Shown: in pieces, positions 35,398 to 45,259 of the stretch
Position numbering within the stretch: the first letter of the stretch is position 1
How the letters are laid out: every line of letters begins with the position of its first letter
Assembly (NCBI GenBank): GCA_963556495.2
Contig: OY747721.1
Location: forward strand, 10,804,649 to 10,868,648
DNA: 64,000 nt
Origin: Valencia hispanica
Taxonomy: Eukaryota; Chordata; Actinopteri; Cyprinodontiformes; Valenciidae
Direction of reading: 5' to 3'
Translations under genes and position numbers: made by a program
Notes under the pieces: model-generated
Seen by the model: only the letters and a program-made list of their open reading frames with translations
The model's database searches: none
Told to the model about the DNA's origin: nothing

Positions 35398-38300
35398 TCA
35401 GTTGAAGTACAGTTCTTTGGTCAGCATAGAGACCACACAGGGAATCTGTTTCTTCTCACTGAAACGTGGGTCCTCAGACCAGGACTCGAAACTGGTGGCC
35501 ACCTTGTAGTTGACCCGAGTTAGGATCTGCATTATCTCCAGCTGCTTGCCAAACTCGTCGAGGATACTGCAGAGCGCCTGGACGAACCAGGATCCACGCC
35601 CAGGGTTCCTCCATGAGTAATATCCTAGAAAACATCAAGGGTTAACATTAAATATGAGGCCTTTGGTTTATGTCTGTACATGTAGAAACTATATAGCTCA
35701 GTTAAATACACAAAAGGGTTTAACTTCAAACAATACTTAATTTGGCATTTGAAATCGTAGCTTACCTGGCACAGTGGAGTACGCAAACAGAAAATCTGCC
35801 TCAACAGGGATTTTATGTCTTGGATTAGCATCTGTCTCCAAGGTGTCGTTTGGTGGACCTGAATCTGTCTGGATACCCTCATCAAATTCAGAACCTCGGC
35901 ATGCCTAAGTCAAAGGAAAAAAACATTTCAAGGAGATGCTGGGTGTATTTCTTGTGTATAAGCTAGGGAGTCTACAGGAAAAATATTAAACTACTATTTA
36001 AACATGACACCCTTTTTTAAGCTTCATACCTGGATGAAGAACAGTTTGGGCTTTCCGACTAAGCTTTTGCACTTGTCTCCCCTGAACAGCGAGGTCATGG
36101 TCTTGATGGGCATGGCTCCGTCTGTTCCATAGATCATGCCTTCCTCGCCATGGCTCAGCAGTATGCATGCGAAACACGAGCTGTCGCTGTGGTCTTCTTC
36201 TGAGGCTGACCGACAAATACACAAAACAGCTGACATACAGTATTAGCTCATGTAACTCCAGATAGTAGATGGCCTGTACTTGTATTGCGCTTTATTTAGA
36301 CCTGAGGACCCCAAAGTGCTTCACACTCCATTCAGTCATTCACCCACACATTTATACACTGGTGATGGTAAGCTACATTGTAACCACAGCTGCCCTGGGG
36401 CACACTGCCGTACACTGACACCACCGGGTCCTCTGACCACCACCAGCAGGCAAGGCAGGTGAAGTGTCTTGCCCAATGACACAACGTCCAAGACGGACAG
36501 AGCAGGGGTTCAAACCGGCAAACCTACAGGTTACAGGACGAGCTCCTACCTCCCGAGCCACGGTCACCCCAGATTCCAGTAAACAGCCAATTTCACAGGA
36601 ATCTCTAATAATCTTCCTTAGATATACAGTGGGGCAAAAAAAAATTGGCAGCCACCGATTGTGCAAGTTGTCCCACTTTTAAAAAATGAGAGACGGTCTG
36701 TAACCATAGTTACACTTCAACTGTGAGAGACAGAATCTAAAAATAATCCAGGAAATCACATTGTGTGATTTTTAAAGAGTTTATTTGTGAAACGGTGCAG
36801 AAAATAAGTATAACAAAATGATAAAAGTTCACCTCAATCCTTTATAAAGTAACCTTGGTTGGCAATGCCAGGGGTCAACGTTTCCTGTGGGTCAGGTTTG
36901 TACACACTGTAGCTGGTATTTTGGCCCATTCTTCCATGCAGATCTTCTCTTGATCTGCGATGTTTCGGGGCTGTCGCTGGTCACCACAGACTTGTAACTC
37001 TAAGATTTCTATTTTGGTCTCATCTGACCACATGACATTCTCCCAATCCTCTTCTAGATCATCCAGATGGTCTATGGCAAATTTTAGACATGTGCTGGCT
37101 TAAGCAGGGAAACTGCAGGATTTTAATCCATGACGACATAGTGTGTTACTAATAGTAACCTTTGTTACTGTGGTCCCAGCTCTCTTCAGGTCATTGACCA
37201 GTTCCTCCCGTAAAGTTCTGGGCTGTTTCTTCACCGATTTTAAGATCATTTGTTCCCCACGAGATGAGATCTTGCATGGAGCCCCAGATTGAGGTAGCTT
37301 GTCTGTGATCTTGTATTTATTCCATTTTCTAATAATTGCTCCAACAGTTGATCTCTTCTCACCAAGCTGTTTGCCTATAGTAGATCTGCTCATCCCAGTC
37401 TTGTGCAGGTGTACAATCTTGTCCCTGGTGTCCTTGAAGGGCTCTCTGGTCTTGGCCATGGTGGAGGTTAGATTCTGACTGTTTGAAGGTGTGGACAGGT
37501 GTATTTTATACTGATAACGAGTTCAAACAGGTGTCATTAAAACAGGTAATGAGTGGAGGATAAAAGAGCTTCTGAAAGAAGGAGTAACAGGACTTTGAGG
37601 GCCAGAATTCTTGTTTGTTTATAGGTGTTAAATACTTGTTTTCTTCACCACTATACAAATAAATTCTTTAAAAAGCACACAATGTGATTTCCAGGATTTT
37701 TCTTTTCCATTCTGTCGCTCACAGTTGAAGTGTCCCTATGATGAAAATTACAGACCTCTCTCATCTTTTTAAGTGAGACAACTTGCACAATCGGTGGCTG
37801 ACAAATACTTATTTGCCCACTGTATATATATATAAAAAAAATCTGTACTTCAGAGGTCACGCTAGACATTTTTGTTGTCCGTCATTTTGACCAACGAGGT
37901 CAAAAAAATGCAATCTATTTTTACCCATCAATTTTTCAAATTGTAAAATATTTTATAGTATTTTTTTTTATTCTTTTAAAATAATATTCAATCAAAACAA
38001 GCTGAAAAGAAAACTACATATAAAAAACAAAATTAAACTATTTTATATTAAAACAACTGACATTCAATGATTTAATATACATTTTTTACATCTAATATAC
38101 TATAAGAACACCAATAGAGGTCATAAAAGACCAAAAAACGAATCAAGTACAAAAATATAACATTAAAACACACTTTCAAACGACAGAGAAGGGTACTACT
38201 TACCCTGTTTGAGAAGACGCTCCATCTTCTCACAAGTCTGGTCGTTATAGATGACAACTTCAAAGCCCAGGTTCTTAAAGCACTTGAACAGCTCACCTGC

Positions 38301-41300
38301 ATCTCGGTCCGTTCCATTGCGTACATTCATTCCTGTCGTAACATAACGTAAAAAAACCGCAACCAAACATTGAGCAAAAATTAAACCAGAGTGTAGTCTA
38401 TTCTGAAAAACGTAGAGTCTGCTATACCCGTGTCTTCATCAAAGTTTTTGTTGTTGATGATGATGCACTTCCCCACTTGCCGGTAGCTCATCTTATACTG
38501 GAATGTTGGTGAAACAATTCTGTAATGGCTTTCAGAAGAGTAGTCCTGCGTATGGCCATCCTTATTTTTTTTGCTAACCGAGTCAGACAGCAAAAGAACA
38601 CAAAGCAAAATAACGTCAAGTATATTTTTTACTCTGTTAACAATAACCGTAGAAATTAGAATACAATATTAACACATCATAAAAATGTACAAAAAGATCG
38701 AACATCAACCTTTTGTTTTATGTTAAATAAAAAAACATAAAAACCCAAGATTAGGCCTTTCCATAGCTTTGACGCTTACCATATTATGTAATATCTTGCA
38801 AACTGAGGCTTCTCTAGAAAATATCCCTGGCTCATTGTACATTTCTCAGGTCGAAAGCTTTCTCAACTAAATGCAATGACTTCTGAAACAGGTAGCACGC
38901 ATGAAACTGTAAACAACCCGAAACACTGACTGAAAAAACTCCCAAGCATACATACTTTTCCAAATAAGGCATAAATATCAAGGCCAAATTTGGTTGCAGT
39001 AATCCAAGGTCGGGCTGAAGAAGAAACTAGAACATTTTTACTGAGATCATCTATGTAGACTGAGCAGGAGGAAATGATCCAGCAGAGGTAATTCTCACTA
39101 TCCTCTGATATTTTCATTCTTTCAAAGATCCATCCAGATATCTGAGCCAACAGTGGCCCACTGGGAAGCCAAAACATCTAGAAGAGCCGAGTCATCGGGT
39201 CACTCAAGCACTAGAACAATACTGTACACAGCAGTAGCTCTTGTGCACATAGGCTCACAGGCAGCAAAGCCATTTTCAAATAAACATGTGATCTAGAACA
39301 TTTGAAACTCCCCCGCCCACCACCAAAGTGCTAACATGCTGTGCCAAACAATTGCATGAGGGTGGGCAAAGACCTGCACTGCCATTTCACTGTGGACGAG
39401 GCCGTAGGACGGTCATGAGAAATCTGTCTTACCTGGGTTCGTCATTAAGCGCTACTCCGCTCTGCATCTGAAACGCCTTGATTCTGTCTTGTTTTTTTTC
39501 TAAGTCTCTTCACACCTGGAAGCTCAAGTTTTTCGGTGTGTGCTAGGAAACCAACATGCCCTCTGTACAGTTTGGAGTCGAGACTGGGTCCGCGGGGTGC
39601 TGAGGACAGGGGCAGTGCACTGTGAGCCCCCCTGAGTCAGCAGCCTCCCCATCAAACCAGAGCTTTCTAAAGACCTATTCATGCTCGGGCCCTGAGCCTC
39701 ACTCCCTGCTGAGGTCAGACAGGCCATCAAAATCCTCAGCTGCAGACATACAAAAGATACAGCTGTACTGTACACAATGTACAGTCAAACTTTCAACTTC
39801 ACAGGTACTAAGCAGAAACGTTATTGTAAGAGGTGTATCCTTGAAAAAGCAGAATATTACACACAGCTCAAAGTCGCAACAATGTTACCTATAATGAGCC
39901 ATTTACGCAACATAAGACACCCTAAATATTTTTAAATACTATGCTGGCTAGACTTTCTAGTCCTGTAAATAATTAGTAAATATGAAACTTAATTTTTATT
40001 GAGGTTTACAGACAGTTCTGACCAAAATCCACCAATTACAACAAGAACAAACATCTACCAGCACCATCTATACAACTGGTTGCTTTTGCTTTCCATTTAT
40101 CCTAAAAAGAGACAGATGTACAGCAGGTATTCTGGCTGGGCTGTGGTCAATGCGTGTGTTTACACACGAGAAGATTCAAAGCAGGTTCTGGTTTCCTACA
40201 GTCATGGCCAAACGTTTTGGGAATGACACAAATATTGGTTTTCACAAAGTTTGCTGCTTCAGATTTTATGATTGCACATACTCCAGAATGTTCTGAAGAG
40301 TGATCAGATGAATTGGAAAGTCCTTCTTTGCCATTAAAATGAACTTATTCTGAAAAAAATCTGTTTCTGCTGCATTTTATTGCTGCCACAAAAGGACCTG
40401 CTGAGATCATTTCACGAATCTTCTCGTGAACACAGGTGAGAATGTTGACCAACACAAGGCGGGAGATCATTATGTCATGCTGATTGAGTTAGAACAGCAG
40501 ACAAGATGAGTTAAAAGGAGGGTGATGCTTAAAATCATTGTTCTTCTTGTTCAGGTACAACCATCATTGTGTTGCATAGAAAGGGCTCCACAGGTGTTGA
40601 TATTGTTCCTACTAAGATTGCACCTAAATCAACCATTTATTGGACCATTAAGACTACTTCAAGGAAAGAGGTTCAATTGTTGTGAAGAAGGCTTCAGGGC
40701 GCACAAGAAAGTCCAGCAAGCTCCAGGACCTAAAGATGCTAAAGATGATTCAGCTGCGGGATCAGGGTGCCAGCAGTGCAGAGCTTGCTTAGGAATGGCA
40801 GCAGGCAGATGTGAGTGCATCAGTGAGTGCACAGTGAGGCAAAGAGGATGGTCTGGTGTCAAGAAGGGCAGCAAAGAGGCCACTTCTTTCCAATAAAGAA
40901 AGAGGCTCAGGGACAGACTGATATTCTGCAAAAAGTACAGCGAGTGGACTGCTGAGGACTGGGGTAAAGTTATATTCTCTGATGAAGCCCCTTTCCGATT
41001 GTTTGGGGGATCTGGAAAAAGGATTTACCGGAGAAGAAAAGGTGAGCGCTACCATCAGTTCTGTCTCATTCCAACACTAAACCACCCTGAGACCATTCAC
41101 ATGTGGGGATGCTTCTCTTCCGAGGGAGTGGGCTCAGTCACAATTTTGCCAAGGAACACAGCCATTTTTTTAAATTTTATATTGCTTTTACTGTGTTTTT
41201 TATGTGCTGTTTTATACTTTGTGAAAACCATAGATAAATATATCAATAAATAAAAAAAGAATGCAGTTTTATGGCTTGTGAATTTAAAATCTGAGATCCT

Positions 41301-43116
41301 GTTTTTTGTACAAATTTTAGATATCATCTATTGGTAATTTGAACATCTTCTATCTCAAAATCTATGCCCAGATTAAGTAACATGGTCTTTTGGTTTCATT
41401 GCTATTGCCTATAATGTGTTTCTCAATAGGACAGATTCAGAGCACCACCTTGTGACCAGGACGGGAACAAACCCTCGTTTTGTACTTTACTGTACTTTTA
41501 AAAGGCCCACATACTGTAATTAATGCCCATTTACATGCTTTTAGGAGACTTTTTTCAAGAATAATCACCCCAGTCTGAATAAATATTTAAAGCTTGGTTT
41601 ACTGGAGGAAATTCATAAGCTTATATTGAAAACCTTTGGAGAAAAAAAACCCCCAAAATGCATCAAGATGTTATTTTTTCCAAATTCAAATTCAAAAATA
41701 CTTTATTGATCCCAGAGGGAAATTAAGTGTTGTTGTAGCTCATGTAATTAATTCTTTAAGGAGTTGTTGTAGATAGTGATGGCTGTGGGCAGGAAGGATT
41801 TCCTGTAGCGGTCTGTATTGCAGCGAAACTGAAGAAGACTCTGTTGTTGTGTGACAGTCTAATAAAGAGGATGCTCAGGGTTGTCCATAATTATTTTAAT
41901 TTTCATGAAGAATTATTCGTTGCATCTTAAAATAGATCATTTGCAAATATTTTAAATGAGCTTTTAATATAGGATTTCACAATTTTAGCATAAAATACAG
42001 CTGTAATATTATTGAATCAGGTGTGAAGGTCCATCCAGCTGGCCAAATATATTACTGACTTTCAGGATGCGATGCATGGCACTTGACATAACACTTAATC
42101 CATGCATTCTCAAATCTTTAGGGGAAAATAAGGTCTTTACACGTAAGTTAAAATTCATCCTTAAAAGGAACGGAATTAAAGCTTTATTTTTGCAATTGTT
42201 GACAGATCTATTGTTATTTGAACCAACTTCAGCTTCCGTCTCATTGGCTCATTTTCCAGTCCGTTTATAACTTTCCACCTAACGAAAAGAAATGTAGCTT
42301 TGATTACATCTCATTCCAACATTTCCATCTGATTTTATTCATTAACAAAATTGTCGATAATAGTTGTGGTAGTTTTAGTCATTCTGAGCGGGTTTCAGTT
42401 TTGTTTTCTGCCCTGTTTTCGTCCAGTAAAAAAGATTTTTGATGACTATTTTTCACAAACTCATTTTAACAAAATAAACACTATTTTCAGGGAAGGGTTG
42501 GAACAGGAGTAAACAAAACCTTTCATGAGAAAAAAGGAACAGGTTTGAAGCAGCAAATCAGGTCAATCATGTCTGACAGGATTATACTAACAACAAGTTG
42601 GCAGAATAAGATTAGAATCAGAAAATGGCAGAAAACTGGTATGGTGATCAGTTACAGATTTGTGTGTGTGTTTTAACTAAATGGAAAATATCTATCTAGG
42701 AGTGCCACATTGCTCAGTGAGAGGGCAGTGGCGCCATATACAGAGGCTAACTCAGGCGTCACGGGTTCGATTCCCGGCTCCGGCTCACTTACTGCATGTC
42801 TTCCCCTTCTCTCTATGCCCAGCTATTGTTGAATAAAGGTCACTAGTGCCACAAAAACAGGTCAAAATGAAACTGAGAGTCAAAGTTAACACCGTGTTGA
42901 AAAGCAGAAACCATCATTGTGTTTGGATCTCTATTTTGAAGAGGAAAGTCACCTCCCAAACAGCTTAAATCTCATAGTGCGGTCAGGTTTGGCGTCGACT
43001 TGGTCCTCCGTCCACTCGGCGTCAGGGTTTGGGTCGACCTCGTCACCTTTCAGCTTCCCCTTCTCTGTGACAGCTTCGCCCCCAAGTCCACTGAGCTCTG
43101 CAGGTTCTCCAGCCAT
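35398..43116 (-). CDS. casp7: Caspase-7, executioner cysteine protease, complete coding region
   Basis: Six coding exons join in phase to 326 codons plus TGA: 43116-42953, 38573-38428, 38332-38204, 36205-36030, 35904-35766, 35624-35398. Caspase-7 cleaves proteins after Asp during apoptosis, in cytosol and nucleus. The prodomain has EDQVD (Asp41), the counterpart of the N-peptide cleavage site. [12 protein letters not shown] opens the large subunit, SHGEEG carries the catalytic His (residue 165), and QACRG (Cys207, split between exons 4 and 5) is the active site. IQTD (Asp219) before SGP is the linker cleavage site, [14 protein letters not shown] forms the small-subunit pocket, and the end MLTKELYFN is family-typical. 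All key residues are present, so the enzyme should be active. The lysine patch after the prodomain is only partly kept (SKKNK). Intron 1 of the coding part is 4.4 kb and holds a Tc1 relic and a possible second first exon. Confidence 0.96.
36268..36570. repeat. Fish interspersed repeat (SINE-like), copy 1
   Basis: Lies in a casp7 intron 62 bases above the exon at 36205. Reads TTGTATTGCGCTTTATTTAG, CCCCAAAGTGCTTCACACT, ACACTGGTGATGGTAAGCTA and AGTGTCTTGCCCAATGACAC, ending GAGCCACGGTCACCCC. A second, more decayed copy is at 56822-57120. It does not code. The class is uncertain. Confidence 0.7.
36627..37822 (-). mobile_element. Tc1-like deletion derivative with long inverted repeats and TA target site
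   Basis: The ends CAGTGGGGCAAA (36627) and, on the other strand, CAGTGGGCAAAT (37822) begin inverted repeats of about 180 bases (to about 36812 and from about 37636). They share CAGCCACCGATTGTGCAAGT and GGAAATCACATTGTGTG. Both sides have TA (36625-36626, 37823-37824), the Tc1 target-site duplication. At 1196 bases it is shorter than a full element and lacks most of the catalytic region. The left part (36830-37080) holds only antisense scraps of the transposase core. It lies in a casp7 intron in the same direction as the gene. Confidence 0.9.
37100..37459 (-). CDS. Truncated Tc1 transposase: N-terminal DNA-binding part only
   Basis: A 119-codon frame from ATG at 37459. It starts [20 protein letters not shown] and continues with [20 protein letters not shown] and IIRKWNKYK, the first helix-turn-helix of Tc1 transposases. 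[20 protein letters not shown] and LREELVNDL follow as the second. It stops before the DDE catalytic domain. The frame has stayed open although the element cannot cut DNA. Such a protein could at most bind the inverted repeats; expression is not shown by the sequence. Confidence 0.75.
   Translation of the reverse strand: MAKTREPFKDTRDKIVHLHKTGMSRSTIGKQLGEKRSTVGAIIRKWNKYKITDKLPQSGAPCKISSRGEQMILKSVKKQPRTLREELVNDLKRAGTTVTKVTISNTLCRHGLKSCSFPA
39433..39467 (-). CDS. casp7: Candidate alternative first coding exon of casp7
   Basis: On the minus strand ATG at 39467 opens 11 codons, [11 protein letters not shown], and then AG before a strong donor CCCAG|GTAAG. The exon ends in phase 2 with AG, exactly like the normal first coding exon, so it could splice to the exon at 38573 without changing the frame (next codon AGC, then KKNKDG). 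The result would be a caspase-7 without the usual prodomain and without the EDQVD cleavage site. It is only a prediction from signals: a short ATG and a matching donor phase can occur by chance. Confidence 0.35.
39633..39642. promoter_or_regulatory. AP-1/MARE-like site above the candidate casp7 exon
   Basis: TGAGTCAGCA matches the core bound by AP-1, NF-E2 and small-Maf/Nrf factors. It lies about 170 bases upstream of the candidate exon, in a GC-richer patch (39540-39720). The assignment is by motif only. Confidence 0.3.
40198..41163 (+). mobile_element. Tc1-like transposon (family D), 3' truncated
   Basis: Begins with the terminal repeat ACAGTCATGGCCAAACGTTT. The transposase is readable with frameshifts: ACAAGAAAGTCCAGCAAGCT and CGGGATCAGGGTGCCAGCAG (DNA-binding part, 40705-40770), then GATGAAGCCCCTTTCCGATT near 40981 (frame DEAPFRLFG with the first catalytic Asp), [12 protein letters not shown], and [18 protein letters not shown] near 41100. 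It breaks off at 41163, replaced by unrelated AT-rich DNA to 41679. It lies in casp7's first long intron, opposite to the gene. Confidence 0.82.
41680..41891 (-). mobile_element. LINE 3'-end fragment, minus strand
   Basis: Reads CAAATTCAAATTCAAAAATACTTTATTGATCCC, that is an AATAAAGTATTTTTGAATTTG tail on the minus strand. It continues through GATGGCTGTGGGCAGGAAGG and GAGGATGCTCAGGGTTGTCC, phrases common to a teleost non-LTR retrotransposon 3' region. Clade not assigned. The following 41892-42707 is plain intron. Confidence 0.6.
42708..42855 (+). mobile_element. tRNA-derived SINE relic
   Basis: An A-box-like TTGCTCAGTGAGAGGGC at 42709-42727 and a B-box GGTTCGATTCC at 42764-42774 are spaced as in a tRNA promoter. 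They are followed by ACTGCATGTCTTCCCCTTCT, the body of a common teleost SINE. The tRNA part cannot fold as a complete tRNA. It lies about 100 bases from the first casp7 coding exon. Confidence 0.6.
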
Positions 43117-43438
43117 ATTTCTGCTTTTAAACACATGGATGCGTCCCATAAATAAAGTTTTACAACAAGCGAGCCGTTAAAAGACAAAAGGAGGTTAAGT
43201 TAATGGTTTCTGTTTTACAGCAAGAGTCAGAACTGCTACGATACAAACAAACAACTGTAGCTTGGATAAAGGGTCGCATACATAACAAGACAAAATTGTT
43301 AGTTTATAGGTTTTAATAACCATTTTACACGGTTAGTTAGGCATATTTTTGATATATTAGCTTCTTGACGTTTCTAGCTAGTAAAATCTGAACGTATTCT
43401 AAACTTAAAAAATATTAATAGGTTTGCATTAAACTTAC

Positions 43439-43579
43439 GCTTAGTAATTCGTGGGCTGTCCTGTTTGGAACAAAGAGGTAGTGTGTGGGTCAACCTTTCT
43501 CCTCTAAAGTTAAGACGAACTTTCTGTTCCTTCAACTTGAGAAAGTGAAAGTACGTTGCGCTCGTGCGTAATTACGTCA
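43439..43579 (-). promoter_or_regulatory. casp7 noncoding exon 1 and core promoter
   Basis: On the minus strand a strong donor CTAAGC|GTAAGT ends an untranslated exon at 43439. The ATG exon probably starts four bases before the ATG, after AAAGCAG. Just upstream lie GAAAGTGAAAGT (plus strand, within 43539-43552), which fits the GAAAnnGAAA core of interferon response elements, and TTACGTCA (43572-43579), a CRE/ATF site. From memory, IRF-1 raises caspase-7 in mammals. The transcription start itself is not visible. Confidence 0.5.
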
Positions 43580-43913
43580 GCGCAATGTGTTGTTCTATTA
43601 TTATTATTTGTTTTATTGAAATTGGCGAAAATTAGCCTAACATCACATGATATTGGATGCCAACGAAAGGAAAACTAAATTAATAATTTGGCTCGTTGGA
43701 TATATTAGATGAATTATTTTGAAGTGAACGGAGGGTGAAAGGAGTGAGCCAAAGTTGTTCTGACTCGTTTTTTTTCAGTATTTATGCTACTTCAATATTT
43801 ATTTTTTTATAGGATAACATTCGTGGCATAAAACGGGTGTCTCTTCTTATATTAAACTGTATAAAGAAATGTGTATACCACAGCGCGGCCAAGACTCACC
43901 ATAAAGATACAAC

Positions 43914-44735
43914 GCGGTGAAAAAGTATTTACTCCGATGCAGATTTCTTTGTTTATCTTTTTTTTTTTTTTGTCTCACCTAAATGTTTCAGATCCACTTA
44001 CTTTTAGTATCAGGCAGCCATAACCTGAGTAAAGACAAAAAGCAGTTATCAAACGAAAATATTCCTTTATGAAAGAAAAGAAAGTTGTAGAAAACACAAC
44101 CTGGCCTTATATGAGGTTAATTTTACCTTTCCACACCAAGGCCTGATTGCTGCCAGACCTGTTAAAACCCTTAAAAATAATCTGTCTGACAGCATGAAAC
44201 AGGCCGAATCAGTTGAAAAAGCACACATTATGCACCCCAATCCAAATTCATAAAGTGATAAGAAACAGAGTCACTCGTCTATCAGTCTAGAAAGGGTTAT
44301 AACACATTTTTAAGGCTTTGGTACTATAACAAACCAAAAATCCAATTTAGATGCTATGGCATGACTTTAAACAACTTCAGGATTGAAAGCCCTCCAATGT
44401 GGCTTATTTAAAACAATTCTGCAAAGAAGAGTGGCCCAGAATTTCTACACCGCAATGCAGAAGACTGATTCCTAGTTATCTCAAACACTTGATAGCAGTT
44501 GTTGCCACCAATAACGAACCTGGTTTTGACGTTTAGAGGGGAATTACTTTTCAGATAGAACCAAGTTGGTTTGGATTGTGTAGTTATCTTAATATTTGAC
44601 ATAATTTGAAAACTTTATTTTCTATTTAATTATATTACGTTTTGTCTAATATTAAAAAAATTTATGATCTGAAATGTTTAAGTATGACAAAAAAAGCAAA
44701 AACCAGAAGAAAGAAGTCAGAGGTCAAGTTTCACA
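43914..44735 (+). mobile_element. Tc1-like transposon (family E), internally deleted
   Basis: The left end GTGAAAAAGTATTTACTCCG with TAAATGTTTCAGATCCACTT is mirrored at the right by ATGATCTGAAATGTTTAAGT near 44665, giving inverted repeats of about 170 bases. Between them only the ends of the transposase remain: GACCTGTTAAAACCC near 44156, and the C-terminal phrases GCTATGGCATGACTTTAAAC and CCCTCCAATGTGGCTTATTT near 44352-44410. It sits between the divergent genes casp7 and nrap. Confidence 0.78.
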
Positions 44736-45259
44736 TCAGTGCATATTCTTCTTCTTTTGGTAAGGTTGTTAGATTTGCGTAAAAAGCTAGTGACCATTTC
44801 TTTGTGTTTCTTAACATTATAAGCTGATAAATCTCAGAGAAAATAAAATTGTTACTTAATGAATTAAGCCTTTATGTGAGGCAGAGAACATGATAGGATG
44901 CCCAAAGTTGAACTAGCCGTCCTACTTGAGATCATTACTCTAATGCATAGACATGTGAATGCTCTGTGAGTCTCTCTCCACTAATAGACAGCTGGACTCA
45001 GGCAGTCCTAGAGCCTGGGAGGCACGGAGGGGGGCTGGTCCCATCCATGGGACATGGTTTTAGGTAAGAGACTGTCTCAGAGCTACACAGTCTCAAAGCT
45101 AAGTTTACCACCAGCAAAGACACACAAGTCACATTCTGGTTCCAGCCTATACTGGTGGCTGTCTGCCATACATCTGCTTTAAAGCAACATTTTGTGTTTG
45201 TTCTCAATTGTACCTGAGGATATATTTCTTTTTTGGGGAGAGAAGACCAATCGCTCAAC
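44736..45259 (+). promoter_or_regulatory. nrap upstream region
   Basis: The half kilobase before the nrap ATG holds no open frame. A CAGCTG E-box, the site of muscle bHLH factors, is at 44989-44994, and CATCTG lies near 45172. No clear TATA box or MEF2 site was found. The assignment as promoter rests on position. Confidence 0.35.

Larger units (their letters stand above)
38574..40197. other. casp7 intron, right of the Tc1 relic
   Basis: Apart from the candidate exon and site listed separately, two minus-strand open frames (39177-38863, 104 codons; 39775-39524, 83 codons) are present. Neither resembles a known family or has clear flanking splice signals that fit casp7. Confidence 0.35.

Noticed and set aside
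38863..39177. 104-codon minus-strand frame in the casp7 intron
   Set aside because: No family resemblance and no splice signals that join it to casp7; length is within chance for this size of intron.
42708..42780. Possible tRNA gene from its B-box
   Set aside because: The arms do not form a full tRNA and the sequence continues into a known SINE-like body.
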